A DNA stretch of 64,000 nucleotides. It comes from Vibrio sp. SCSIO 43136 (lineage in GTDB: Bacteria > Pseudomonadota > Gammaproteobacteria > Enterobacterales > Vibrionaceae). The notes under the pieces were generated by a model. The model made no database searches. It was given only the letters and a program-made list of their open reading frames with translations, and had not been told where the DNA came from. Numbering within the stretch: the first letter of the stretch is position 1; each line of letters starts with the position of its first letter. Location: NCBI RefSeq assembly GCF_023716565.1, contig NZ_CP071849.1:1736001-1800000 (forward strand). Reading direction: 5' to 3'. Below, one piece after another: positions 1 through 7,996 of the stretch. The position numbers and the translations under genes were made by a program.

Positions 1-84
1 AGCGCTGCGATCCAACGCTGGCTAGAAGAAGCCAGTAGCGAAACAGATATTGTCGAGCTCGATGAAGCAGGCACGGATATCTAA
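1..84 (+). CDS. C-terminal end of an unidentified protein (partial)
   Basis: The window opens inside a reading frame that runs without stops to TAA at 82-84. The last 27 residues are acidic and end in DEAGTDI. Nothing in this tail identifies a family. A strong hairpin terminator follows ten bases later, which supports this being the true end of a gene entering from the left. Confidence 0.6.
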   Translation, partial: SAAIQRWLEEASSETDIVELDEAGTDI

Positions 85-93
85 CATACAAAA

Positions 94-122
94 AAACACC
101 AGCCGATTTTGGCTGGTGTTTT
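94..122. terminator. Rho-independent terminator, probably bidirectional
   Basis: A-run, then ACACCAGCC, a six-base loop, GGCTGGTGT and a T-run. It closes the rightward partial gene and also lies just past the stop of the leftward small gene, so it can serve both. Confidence 0.85.
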
Positions 123-129
123 GTATCGA

Positions 130-288
130 TTAACCTGCAAGGTCACTGACTGTATCTGCTACCTTCTCAGCACCTTCTTGAAGCTGCTCAACGGTATCAC
201 TTTCTGCAATGTCCTTGATCTCATCGCTGTATTTAACGCCGATAAAAATACCCACAGCAATCAAAGCAATCGCAATCAACCTAATCAT
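130..288 (-). CDS. small membrane-anchored peptide, 52 residues
   Basis: A short leftward frame from ATG at 286-288 to TAA at 130-132. Residues 1-17 form one hydrophobic helix (MIRLIAIALIAVGIFIG). A charged, acidic, probably amphipathic helical tail follows, rich in E, D, K, V and A. Upstream is a purine-rich AAGAGAGAG stretch usable as a ribosome binding site. The layout of one N-terminal anchor plus a short soluble helix is typical of small bacterial inner-membrane proteins. I cannot name a family. The regular composition and the terminator just past the stop argue that it is real rather than a chance frame. Confidence 0.6.
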   Translation of the reverse strand: MIRLIAIALIAVGIFIGVKYSDEIKDIAESDTVEQLQEGAEKVADTVSDLAG

Positions 289-474
289 AACTCTCTCTTT
301 ACACTCATTAATGGTCTAGATGCCCGATGGCGCTAGTAAGCCATTAATTTCGGGAGAAATCCAGAGACTTTGGTGATGTACTACGTAACGGAGTGCCAAG
401 TCTTGCTATCAATACCAAAAACGTACCCCACCCTGACAAGCTAAGCTATAATTCAGCACTGTTTAATTGTCAGG

Positions 475-1185
475 ATGGATAGTGAATTGTCCCAGCAGCT
501 TGACCATCTCCACAAAGAAATTCTCGATCTCGTCAATGGGCTCATGCCAATTGACAGCTCCGCTTTCTATTTTGTAGACAAGCACATGAATGCCCGCGGT
601 ATTGCACTCAATGGTGTCACTCAAGAAAAAGATAAGGCGTACCGAGACAAATATCTCGACTTAGATCTCGCTGCTCCAAGGCATTTTGAAAGCAGTACAG
701 AGAATGTCGTGATATTGGAGAAGCTTTACAAAGATACCAACTGGAGAAGCTCGGTCTACTATCAAGAGTTCCTCGCTCCGATGAACATGGAGCACGTTGC
801 AGACATGTTTTTTAGGGATGCTAAAGGCAACATTGTTGCTGTGCTGACCATGCTGCGCTCCAATACATCGCCTCCGTTTTCTGAACAAGAATTGATCGTT
901 ATGAAGTCTATCCACCAATTTGTTCAGTTCACATTAAAGACTTACTTCCTTCCCTTGCAAGCACAGTTTAAACAGGTGGCGAAAGAAGAATATGCATTAA
1001 CCGATAGAGAAATGGATGTACTTGAATACGTCACTAAAGGCATGGATAACAATGAAATAGCTCAAACTCTCGCCGTGTCACTTGCCACGGTAAAAACCCA
1101 TATCAACCATATTTATCGTAAAACAGAAGTGATCAATCGAACCCAACTTCTCATTAAGTTTGCTGCGATGTGGGCTATTAAGTAG
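475..1185 (+). CDS. LuxR-type transcriptional regulator with N-terminal sensor domain
   Basis: A 236-residue protein. The last 65 or so residues form a LuxR/NarL helix-turn-helix (LTDREMDVLEYV, then NNEIAQTLAVSLATVKTHI and a recognition helix ending in IYRKTEV). Residues 1-150 look like a GAF/PAS-type mixed alpha/beta sensing domain (SAFYFVDKH, later NIVAVLTMLRS). No phospho-acceptor receiver domain is seen, so regulation is probably by a small ligand or by abundance. The start is the only upstream Met; the Shine-Dalgarno sequence is poor and very close, so the exact start is uncertain. It converges on a MoaF-like gene with a shared terminator between them, so a functional link is possible but unproven. 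Confidence 0.8.
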   Translation: MDSELSQQLDHLHKEILDLVNGLMPIDSSAFYFVDKHMNARGIALNGVTQEKDKAYRDKYLDLDLAAPRHFESSTENVVILEKLYKDTNWRSSVYYQEFLAPMNMEHVADMFFRDAKGNIVAVLTMLRSNTSPPFSEQELIVMKSIHQFVQFTLKTYFLPLQAQFKQVAKEEYALTDREMDVLEYVTKGMDNNEIAQTLAVSLATVKTHINHIYRKTEVINRTQLLIKFAAMWAIK

Positions 1186-1197
1186 CGATAAGAACAA

Positions 1198-1224
1198 AAG
1201 AACCGCCCATCTAGGGCGGTTTTA
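1198..1224. terminator. bidirectional terminator between convergent genes
   Basis: AAAAGAACCGCCC, a short CATCTA loop and GGGCGGTTTT. It separates the LuxR-type gene from the leftward moaF-like gene. Confidence 0.85.
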
Positions 1225-1233
1225 GCAAGGACA

Positions 1234-2064
1234 TTAGCCGTCCATTTTGTGAGCAAGTTCAGCGTTCATCACTGTCGCTTTTGCACCAACAGGGAAGTTA
1301 CTTACCGAACTGAACGATGTACCATCAAAGCCGAGAATCTTACCTGTAGTCTTCATTCGCTCAAGGTCAATCATAATCACGCCTAACGTTGGGATCACTT
1401 TCTCTCGCCAAACGAAGAAAAACAAGTTTTGATCGATCTTTAAGTAATGGCACATCTCTGTCTCTGCCAGTCCTTTTTCTACACCTTTCAAACAGTGCCA
1501 AGTGTAGTAACCAGAGCTCAGGTAAATGTGGTCGTAGAACTCATGAGGGCTGTACTCGTACTGTACACGTTTACCGACCAATTCTAAGGTTTCCTCGTGA
1601 CCCACTTTTCCTTCAACTGGGCGGTTAACCGTACATTGGATAAAGTTTGCCTTCACCCCTGTCAAGTAATCACCATCTTTCACTCTTTGGAATACTGGGC
1701 GCATCGCTTCTTGTTCTGTTGGCATCTGACCAACCAAAATCGTTGCGGTTTGTTGCTTCAGGTTCAATACGATGCTGGCACTGGTTGCAAACTCCTCTGG
1801 CTTAATGAAGTCAACAAAATAGATACCTTCACGTAGACACGTCGAGGTGTAAGTTGCTTCACCACGAGCTCCTTTTTCTTCGCCTTCAAGCACTTCCCAA
1901 GTTAAGTGCTGATTTTCACCAAAGGTATGAGCAATTGAAAGACCATGCGAGTTCAATACAAATGTTTTGCCTGTTAAATCCTCGACATGCTCTAACGTAT
2001 TTGCTTCTTTAGCAAAGCCTTCTGCCAGTGCATCGACTTGTACCCATTCAGTCTTACTAGTCAT
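1234..2064 (-). CDS. MoaF-like protein (molybdenum cofactor biosynthesis F family)
   Basis: A 276-residue soluble protein with no signal peptide. The C-terminal half carries the MoaF signature (YDHIYLSSGYYTWHCLKGVEKG, positions about 185-206), and the protein has the beta-rich, lipocalin-like composition of the family. MoaF is named from an operon linked to monoamine metabolism in Klebsiella. Its biochemical role is unsettled, and the name does not prove a role in cofactor synthesis. The start at MTSKTEW is preferred over an ATG six codons upstream because AGGTGG sits four bases before it. No other moa gene is present in the window. Confidence 0.75.
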   Translation of the reverse strand: MTSKTEWVQVDALAEGFAKEANTLEHVEDLTGKTFVLNSHGLSIAHTFGENQHLTWEVLEGEEKGARGEATYTSTCLREGIYFVDFIKPEEFATSASIVLNLKQQTATILVGQMPTEQEAMRPVFQRVKDGDYLTGVKANFIQCTVNRPVEGKVGHEETLELVGKRVQYEYSPHEFYDHIYLSSGYYTWHCLKGVEKGLAETEMCHYLKIDQNLFFFVWREKVIPTLGVIMIDLERMKTTGKILGFDGTSFSSVSNFPVGAKATVMNAELAHKMDG

Positions 2065-2195
2065 ATAACCACCTATAATCATTAACTATTTACTAAATAA
2101 ACCGGCTTGTTTGCCGATGAGGTAATCTTCGCTGATCCCATTGATACTGCATATCAACCCTAAGGTTGAGAGAGGCCATAATTTTCTTAATGCAA

Positions 2196-2222
2196 TAAAA
2201 AAGCACCCAAGGGGTGCTTTAC
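2196..2222 (-). terminator. terminator of the PACE exporter gene
   Basis: Read leftward: AAAGCACCCC, a short TTG loop, GGGTGCTT and a T-run. It lies about 45 bases past the stop at 2267. Confidence 0.8.
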
Positions 2223-2266
2223 AAAACTTAGTGGTTAACAAATGTCGTCTTCATCGAATGCGAAAT

Positions 2267-2707
2267 CTATATCGTTGATACCGATGAAGCCTTGCGAGAC
2301 TTTTTTACTATCACCGCTCGAACCTTGTCGTACACCAGATTAAAGGTAAATGCGTAGATGGTTATAAAAATGGTAATACCCACATCCATCATAAACGCTT
2401 CCCACAGCACCACGCCTAAAATGTACGCAATTACAGGAATGGTAAAAACAAGTAACCCGATCTCAAACAAAGTAACGTGCAGAAGGCGTAGCTTCATACT
2501 GCGTTTTTCTTTGTCACCAGTGTAAAGCTGGTCAAAAAACCAATTAAAGACAAAGTTCCAACACATAGCGATAGTGGCCACTATGATCATAGTGCCTGAT
2601 AAGGACCCCACCTCATGATCTGTAGCTAACATCAAAAGCGCTATCGACAATAACACCGCTAACACTTCAAATAATACTGCGTGGAAAACACGCTCTAATG
2701 TACCCAT
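2267..2707 (-). CDS. PACE-family (AceI-like) multidrug efflux transporter
   Basis: A 146-residue integral membrane protein with four hydrophobic helices. It consists of two tandem bacterial transmembrane-pair domains. The first begins RVFHAVLFE (residues 6-14) and the second LRLLHVTLFE (about 73-82). The Glu at the end of the first motif (E14) lines up with the conserved membrane glutamate E15 of AceI. Family members are proton-driven exporters of biocides such as chlorhexidine, proflavine and short diamines. AGAGG precedes the start by eight bases. Length is normal for the family (about 145-150). No adjacent LysR regulator, which often accompanies aceI, is seen. Confidence 0.88.
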   Translation of the reverse strand: MGTLERVFHAVLFEVLAVLLSIALLMLATDHEVGSLSGTMIIVATIAMCWNFVFNWFFDQLYTGDKEKRSMKLRLLHVTLFEIGLLVFTIPVIAYILGVVLWEAFMMDVGITIFITIYAFTFNLVYDKVRAVIVKKSRKASSVSTI

Positions 2708-3243
2708 TTTAATGGCCTCTTTATTTCGATTGGGAGTTCATCTCCCGAATGAGTAGTAAAAGTTTGGTTTGAGGTCTCATGAGACTTGGGTCAGGCTTAG
2801 CTGGTTACAGTTTGCTTTTGACCAGACGTGCGAAACCCTCGTCAGAGACGATAAAGAAAGAGACTTAGTTTGCCTTAGTGGGTGGCAATAATGCCGGGAA
2901 GGGGGGAGAAAGGGGTAAGCAGAATACGAGACAAACTCTAACTCGCGTTACCTTCTTCCAATCTTCGGAACAAACTAAATCCCGAAGACATTTTTGCTTT
3001 ATGGATAGATTTTAGCTGCGGACACGCCCAGTCAGCGACTGTGATTGGGCTAAACACCCCAGCCAATATCTGTCCTGTTGTAAAGTGCAACATATCGATT
3101 ATCCAAAATAGGTTTGATTGACGCTTGCTCGACACCGTTTACAAATGGTTGAGCAATCGCTTTGGAATGTATCGAAATGCGATTCAATCGGCAAGTGAAA
3201 ATACACGACAGCTAGAATTGCTGTGTACAAATCAAGTGACAGC
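2708..3243. other. 536-base stretch without a recognisable gene
   Basis: It contains the upstream region of the PACE gene (AGAGG ribosome binding site, purine-rich leader). A 65-codon leftward frame at 2938-3135 has no credible ribosome binding site, no domain and irregular composition, so I do not call it. No clear hairpin terminator is seen after the acyltransferase gene. It may hold decayed coding sequence or an untranslated RNA, but nothing specific can be supported. Confidence 0.5.
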
Positions 3244-3708
3244 TCAATCTAAACTTCTAATTTTCTTGGCTGGATTTCCGACATAAACACCTTTTTCAGT
3301 AATATCCTTAGTCACCACACTGCCCGCACCTATTACTGCCCCATCACAAATTGAGACGGGTAAAATGGTGGCATTCGAACCAATAGAGACATGATTGCCG
3401 ATCTTGATACGCCCCCAGTTATCTGGGTTTGGATCGGGTTTGCCAGACTGGAACAGATCGTTGGCGAACATCACCCCGTGACCAATAAAACACTCATGCC
3501 CGATGGTGACAAACTCGCAAATGAAAGAGTGGGACTGCACCTTAGTGCCAGCCCCAATGGTGGTGTTTTTCTGGATCTCGACAAATGGCCCCACAAAAAC
3601 GTCATCTTCAAGATGACAACCGTAAAGATTGACCGGGTCAATCAAGGTGACGTTAGCGCCAAACTTCACGTCAACAATATGGGCTTTGCGAATTTTCACT
3701 ATGGTCAT
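3244..3708 (-). CDS. hexapeptide-repeat acyltransferase (left-handed beta-helix)
   Basis: A 154-residue protein made of imperfect hexapeptide repeats ([LIV]-G-x4), such as VFVGPF, TTIGAG, VTIGHE, VSIGSN and AVIGAG, ending in GNPAKKIR. This is the fold of acetyltransferases that modify nucleotide-sugar or surface sugars (WbbJ/WlbB type). The His in IGHECFIGHG may be the catalytic base. AAAGGAA lies eight bases before the start. It is the second gene of a two-gene leftward unit, 23 bases after the preceding small gene. No other sugar-biosynthesis gene is nearby, so the acceptor is unknown. Confidence 0.85.
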   Translation of the reverse strand: MTIVKIRKAHIVDVKFGANVTLIDPVNLYGCHLEDDVFVGPFVEIQKNTTIGAGTKVQSHSFICEFVTIGHECFIGHGVMFANDLFQSGKPDPNPDNWGRIKIGNHVSIGSNATILPVSICDGAVIGAGSVVTKDITEKGVYVGNPAKKIRSLD

Positions 3709-3731
3709 TCATCGATTCCTTTGCAATGGGC

Positions 3732-3983
3732 TCAACTAAGAATAGAAAAGATCACACGTTCGTCATCTGATACATCTTCAATTTCTAAAATTTTCCCTTG
3801 ATAATCAGCATTGGATACCGCTTCGACCAAGTGTGCCAGTTGTTCTCCGTTTTCATCAAACTTGCTGGCAATGTTCTTAGGCAGCAGTGCGAGTATGCCT
3901 TTCACCAACACTAATGGGATAGAAATGGTGTTCATGAGTTGGTTGTTATTCAAACGAAAAGTCTCTATTTTCAGTGAGCGCAT
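3732..3983 (-). CDS. small conserved protein, 83 residues
   Basis: A soluble protein with an N-terminal strand (SLKIETFRL), a central hydrophobic segment (SIPLVLVKGILALLPK, residues 21-36) and an acidic C-terminus (ILEIEDVSDDERVIFSI). The pattern of an IPL..VK...LLPK stretch, then a helix, then a GKxxEIED strand resembles small SHOCT/LiaX-like domains that sense or regulate envelope stress in other bacteria; that is a resemblance from memory. AAGGA precedes the start. It heads the unit with the acyltransferase. Confidence 0.6.
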   Translation of the reverse strand: MRSLKIETFRLNNNQLMNTISIPLVLVKGILALLPKNIASKFDENGEQLAHLVEAVSNADYQGKILEIEDVSDDERVIFSILS

Positions 3984-4141
3984 GGGTTCAATCCTTGAAA
4001 TTATCTAAATATAAAAATAGTTGCTTATTTGAAGCATATACGAGGCTATTTGTACAAACTGAGATCTGTCTAACCCTTTGTTCATTCAGACATTATTGGC
4101 ATAATGCTCAACAAATACACATCTAAATCGAGGTAATCACC

Positions 4142-5264
4142 ATTCTCAAATCAATTTTATGGATGTTGTCTGCATTAACCTTCTTCTGTTTGATGGCGGT
4201 GAGCGCAAGAGAACTCAGTGGTGATATCAATATCTTTCAAACACTAGCGACCAGAAGCTTTGTTGGGCTAGTAATTGTCTGTTCCATTTTGCTCGTCACA
4301 AAACAGCCTTTACCATTTCGTACACCTAAGCTAATGCAACACATTTTTCGCAATAGCTTTCACTTTACCGGGCAATATGGCTGGTTTTTTGCCATCGGTT
4401 TTTTACCCCTAGCAGAAGTTTTTGCATTAGAGTTTACTGTGCCTGTATGGACAGCGTTGATCGCTTGGTTATTTCTTGGCGAGACATTAACTCGGCGCAA
4501 AATGGGATCAATATTGCTAGGGCTTGCAGGGGTGGCTTTGATCGTCAAGCCGGGTATTGAAGTGATCTCATGGCCAGCGCTAGTGATGCTTGGTGCGGCG
4601 TTTTGTTTTGCCATTACTCACACTGCCACCAAATCACTCTCCTCTTCAGAAAGTGCGCTGACGATTGTCTTCTTTATGTGTTTGATCCAGCTTCCACTTG
4701 GGTTGCTGTTCGCCACAGGGCACTGGAAGATGCCATCGATGGAGCAATGGTTCTGGCTGATGGTGATCAGTACCGCCGCCTTAGTTGCTCACTATTCAAT
4801 GTCACAAGCAATGCGATTTACTGAGGTTACTACTGTGGTGGTAATGGATTTTTTCCGTCTGCCGATTATTGGTGTTGTCGGCGTCGTGCTGTATCAGGAA
4901 TCTTTTGATATCTCTTTATTGATTGGTACGTTACTAGGGCGTGTTGACCTTTCGAGGCCAAATTTTGTTCAATCTAGATGGGTTCTGAGCAAGGAATGAG
5001 GAACGTAGCATAGTTATTCTATGTGAGAGACGAATGACGCAGCGCAGGAGCCATCTAGATGAACCCTTCGGGCAGTGTTTGTCAGCCCTTTCTCCTGCGT
5101 TATCACATATTTGTATAGAATGACTATACGGCATATGTGCTGCCTTGGATAAAGAGCTGACAAACGCTGCAAAATTGACCTCGAAAGGTCAACACGCCCT
5201 AATGTTGGTGGGTAATTTATGGGGCATGTCCGCTTTCAAGCGCTGGTTCAGTAAATCAACCTAA
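4142..5264 (+). pseudogene. EamA/DMT-family permease gene disrupted by a MITE-like insertion
   Basis: The gene encodes a ten-helix drug/metabolite transporter with two EamA repeats (conserved ALEFTVPVWTALIAWLFLGETLT in the first). At 4937 a 263-base element interrupts it. Removing the element plus one copy of the TA duplication restores an in-frame 285-residue protein ending in WFSKST with TAA at 5262. As it stands the frame reads into the element and stops at 4999, replacing the last 20 or so residues and breaking the final membrane helix. The best ribosome binding site (GAGG at 4132-4135) sits before an ATT codon at 4142 rather than an ATG; the first ATG is at 4163, inside the first helix. 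Both ends are therefore damaged or unusual, and the transporter is probably inactive or weakly made. Confidence 0.8.
4937..5199. mobile_element. 263-bp MITE-like element with TA target duplication
   Basis: The ends are inverted repeats beginning GGGCGTGTTGACCTTTCGAG, perfect over 21 bases and recognisable to about 30. TA (4935-4936 and 5200-5201) flanks both ends, and deletion of element plus one TA restores the host frame exactly. There is no coding capacity. The interior holds palindromic CATCTAGATG segments. A TA duplication and terminal repeats suggest mobilisation by an IS630/Tc1-mariner type transposase supplied elsewhere; that assignment is inference. Confidence 0.85.
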
Positions 5265-5280
5265 CTAATCCAGAAACGAC

Positions 5281-5316
5281 AAAGCCCCAGCAAAGCGATG
5301 CTCTGCTGGGGCTTTT
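5281..5316. terminator. bidirectional terminator
   Basis: AAAGCCCCAGCA, a loop and TGCTGGGGCTTTT, just past the stop of the leftward dehydrogenase gene. It could also stop transcripts coming from the EamA gene. Confidence 0.85.
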
Positions 5317-5332
5317 ATTCGTTATCTACGAA

Positions 5333-6211
5333 TTACTTCTTAAGGTCTGCGAAGTAGTCGAAGATTACTGGTACGTCGTTTTGACCTAGACCTGCATCAA
5401 CTGCAGCTTGTAGGCTCTTAGAAGTACCTTGAGCGATTAGAGACTCAGTACCTAGCTCTTCACATAGAGCAAGGAAGTAACCAAGGTCTTTGTTTGCGTT
5501 TGCAACAGAGAAACCTAGCTTCTCTTCACCGTCTACTGCGTAGAACTTACAGAACTGCATGAACGGAGAGTTAGAAGGACCCGCTGACATGATGTCAAAC
5601 AGTTGCTGACCATCAACGCCCGCTTGCTTAGCGACTGCGAATGCTTGAGACATAGTCGCAACAGTAGTCATGCCCATGAAGTTGTTTACCAGCTTAGTTA
5701 CGTGACCTGAACCTAGAGCACCTAGGTGGAATACGTTCTCGCCTTGCTCGTCTAGCACTGGCTTAACTTTGTTGAAAGTTTCGATGTCGCCAGCAGCCAT
5801 GATGTTCAGTAGACCATCTTTAGCGTGTGCAGGAGTACGACCTAGAGGTGCGTCAATCATGCCAGCACCTTTCTCAGCTAGAGCTGCACCAATCTTCTTA
5901 GTAGAAGCTGGGATAGAAGTACCGAAGTCGATTAGAGTAGCGCCTTCTTTGATACCCGCAAGGATACCTTCTTCGCCGTATACTACTTTCTCTACAACTT
6001 CAGAAGTTGTTAGACATAGCATTACGATGTCAGAATTTTCAGCAAGCTCTTTTGCAGTTGCTGGGTTTTTCGCACCACGCTCAACACATTTTGCTACTGC
6101 ATCTGCGTTAAGGTCCATTACGTTTAGCTGGTAATCACGGTTTTGAAGGTTCTCAACCATGTTGCCGCCCATAAGGCCAAGGCCGATGAAACCAATTACT
6201 GGTTTAGTCAT
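5333..6211 (-). CDS. NAD(P)-dependent beta-hydroxyacid dehydrogenase (3-hydroxyisobutyrate dehydrogenase/GlxR-like)
   Basis: A 292-residue cytoplasmic oxidoreductase. The N-terminal Rossmann motif is GFIGLGLMGGNM (residues 6-17). A substrate-binding DAPLGRTPAHAKDG segment follows at about 120. GSGHVTKLVNNF (about 163-174) contains the catalytic Lys of the family. Members oxidise or reduce 3-hydroxyisobutyrate, tartronate semialdehyde, sulfolactaldehyde or succinic semialdehyde, and the exact substrate cannot be read from sequence. GGAG lies seven bases before MTKPV, so that start is chosen over an upstream in-frame Met. It is a single gene with its own terminator; the codon choice looks like that of a well-expressed gene. 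Confidence 0.85.
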   Translation of the reverse strand: MTKPVIGFIGLGLMGGNMVENLQNRDYQLNVMDLNADAVAKCVERGAKNPATAKELAENSDIVMLCLTTSEVVEKVVYGEEGILAGIKEGATLIDFGTSIPASTKKIGAALAEKGAGMIDAPLGRTPAHAKDGLLNIMAAGDIETFNKVKPVLDEQGENVFHLGALGSGHVTKLVNNFMGMTTVATMSQAFAVAKQAGVDGQQLFDIMSAGPSNSPFMQFCKFYAVDGEEKLGFSVANANKDLGYFLALCEELGTESLIAQGTSKSLQAAVDAGLGQNDVPVIFDYFADLKK

Positions 6212-6619
6212 GTCTAACTCCAATGAATGATGATATTGTATGATTATATGGCCTCAGTATACATCGAAAGCGGATGTTGAAAATAGCCTAAAATGAAAAG
6301 TTTGCGCTAGATCTCTTTTCTTTTATCATACAAATTATCACTAGCATGGTAAATCCATTTTATTCAATGGTTTAAATAGTTGAGCCAAATTTGTCCAAGC
6401 TTAATCATTTTGCGAGTTTTACCCGTTTAAACTCTCCAAACATAAGTAATTACTCAGAAAATACCGAATTTTGAGGTGGTGCTTTTTCAAGCAGAAAATC
6501 TCCTCTATTAGTCATACTATTAGCCAAATAACCCCCAATAACCGCTTTTAGCCCTCCTTAACCTGCTCTTAACCACTCGGTTGGTATTGTGGCTCCATCG
6601 ACTAAATGGAGATTCCACC
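6212..6619. other. divergent promoter region
   Basis: 408 bases between the leftward dehydrogenase and the rightward efflux operon. It is AT-rich, with the PmrA/QseB-like direct repeat annotated separately near its right end. No gene was found in it. Confidence 0.6.
6557..6574 (+). promoter_or_regulatory. PmrA/QseB-type response-regulator box of the efflux operon
   Basis: CTTAACC occurs twice with an 11-base period (6557 and 6568), giving CTTAA-N6-CTTAA, the exact form of the PmrA/QseB box. A -10-like TATTGT lies 10-15 bases downstream. The operon itself encodes an OmpR-family response regulator, so autoregulation is likely. Confidence 0.7.
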
Positions 6620-7996
6620 GTGAGACATACGATTCTCAGCTTAATGATCATTGGACTGATGGGATGCAGCTCAGCGAGCAACATGAACTATGTTGAGCAA
6701 GCTGACGACGTAAACCGTGCCACCAGCCAAGCATTGTTAGAGCAACTTATAAACAACAGACCACAAGGTAAACAAACGCAGACAACTAACGCGTTAACCG
6801 ACCTTGTCAACCTGCCTGAACTGCACAGCTATTTACAGCTTGCGTTAGACAACAACCCAAGCCTGCAGCAGAGTTTGCTGGCTCTGAAGATCGCTTATGC
6901 CCAAGAAGGAATTACCAGCGCCGACCAGCTCCCAAGTGTTGATGCCAGCTTCACAGGTAATAAAAGCGAAGGCTCGGAGCAAACCTATACCTCAGACGTG
7001 ACCGTAAGTTGGGAGCTCGACCTATGGCAGCGCTTATCAGACAGCAGTGCGGCGGCACAGCAAGACATTTTGAGCAGTCAAGCGGCGGTAGAAAGCGCTC
7101 GTGATCTCGTGGCGGCCAACGTGATGCGTGGCTGGCTGGAAGTGAGTGTAAATCAGCAACTGCTGGAGATAGAAGCTCGCCGTCTTGCGGTTCTAGAAAA
7201 CAATGAAGCCTTGGTTTTACAACGTTATCAATCGGGCCTTGGCAGTTTACAAGAGTTAGACAACGCCAAATCCAACAGTGCCTCGTCTCGCGCCACCTTG
7301 GCCAGTTATCAAGAAAACCTAGCCACCAGCCAGCGCAGTTTATTACTGCTCAGTGGCCAATGGGGGGACAGCGCCGTTCTGCCCGATATTGCGGATAGCT
7401 TTCCTAAAGTGTTAAACCCGCTCGACGCCCTTGGCACCCAAGATTTGGCTAACCGCCCAGATCTAAAAGCGGCCTTTGCCGACATCGAGGCAGAATCGCT
7501 GCGTACTGATGCGGCGTACAAAGCCATGCTGCCATCATTTAATTTATCTGCCAGCTTAACCGATATTGCTGAGTCACCGTCAGAAGCACTCATGAACGGT
7601 GCGCTTTGGAGTGTTTTAGGATCTATCTCAGCGCCACTGTTCCAAGGGGGCAAGCTTGAATCTGCGGCGCAATCGGCTGAGTACCTCACCGAGCAAAAAT
7701 TTTGGGTTTACCAACAAACCTTGCTAACCGCCGTCAACGAAGTTGAAAACGCCGTCGGGCAAGAGCATTCGCTTGAGCAACAACAACTACACCTTACGCA
7801 GTCACTGCAAAGTGCGCAGCGCAGCGTCTCGACTTATGAAGAGAAATACCGTCAAGGGCTTGTCGACATTTTTGACCTCCTAACCGTTCAGCAGCAAGCC
7901 TATGACACTGAAGCTCAACTTATTAACACCACCTATCAACGACTAAACAACCGCATCGATTTGGGCCTTGCACTGGGTCTAGGAGTCTCATCATGA
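6620..7996 (+). CDS. TolC-family outer-membrane efflux lipoprotein
   Basis: A 458-residue protein starting at GTG (6620) with TGGAG eight bases upstream; an ATG 13 codons earlier would add a polar stretch before the signal peptide. The N-terminus is a lipoprotein signal with lipobox LMGC, the Cys at about residue 16. Two OEP repeats follow, at about 80-260 and 280-450, with long coiled-coil helices (NEALVLQRYQSGLGSLQELDNA and STYEEKYRQGLVDIFDLLTVQQ). It forms the outer-membrane duct of a tripartite pump and is the first gene of the efflux operon. It overlaps the next gene by four bases. Confidence 0.88.
   Translation: MRHTILSLMIIGLMGCSSASNMNYVEQADDVNRATSQALLEQLINNRPQGKQTQTTNALTDLVNLPELHSYLQLALDNNPSLQQSLLALKIAYAQEGITSADQLPSVDASFTGNKSEGSEQTYTSDVTVSWELDLWQRLSDSSAAAQQDILSSQAAVESARDLVAANVMRGWLEVSVNQQLLEIEARRLAVLENNEALVLQRYQSGLGSLQELDNAKSNSASSRATLASYQENLATSQRSLLLLSGQWGDSAVLPDIADSFPKVLNPLDALGTQDLANRPDLKAAFADIEAESLRTDAAYKAMLPSFNLSASLTDIAESPSEALMNGALWSVLGSISAPLFQGGKLESAAQSAEYLTEQKFWVYQQTLLTAVNEVENAVGQEHSLEQQQLHLTQSLQSAQRSVSTYEEKYRQGLVDIFDLLTVQQQAYDTEAQLINTTYQRLNNRIDLGLALGLGVSS

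Noticed and set aside
109..336. 75-codon rightward frame
   Set aside because: It is the opposite strand of the better supported 52-residue gene at 130-288 and begins inside a terminator hairpin.
2938..3135. 65-codon leftward frame
   Set aside because: No ribosome binding site, no domain and no neighbour context.
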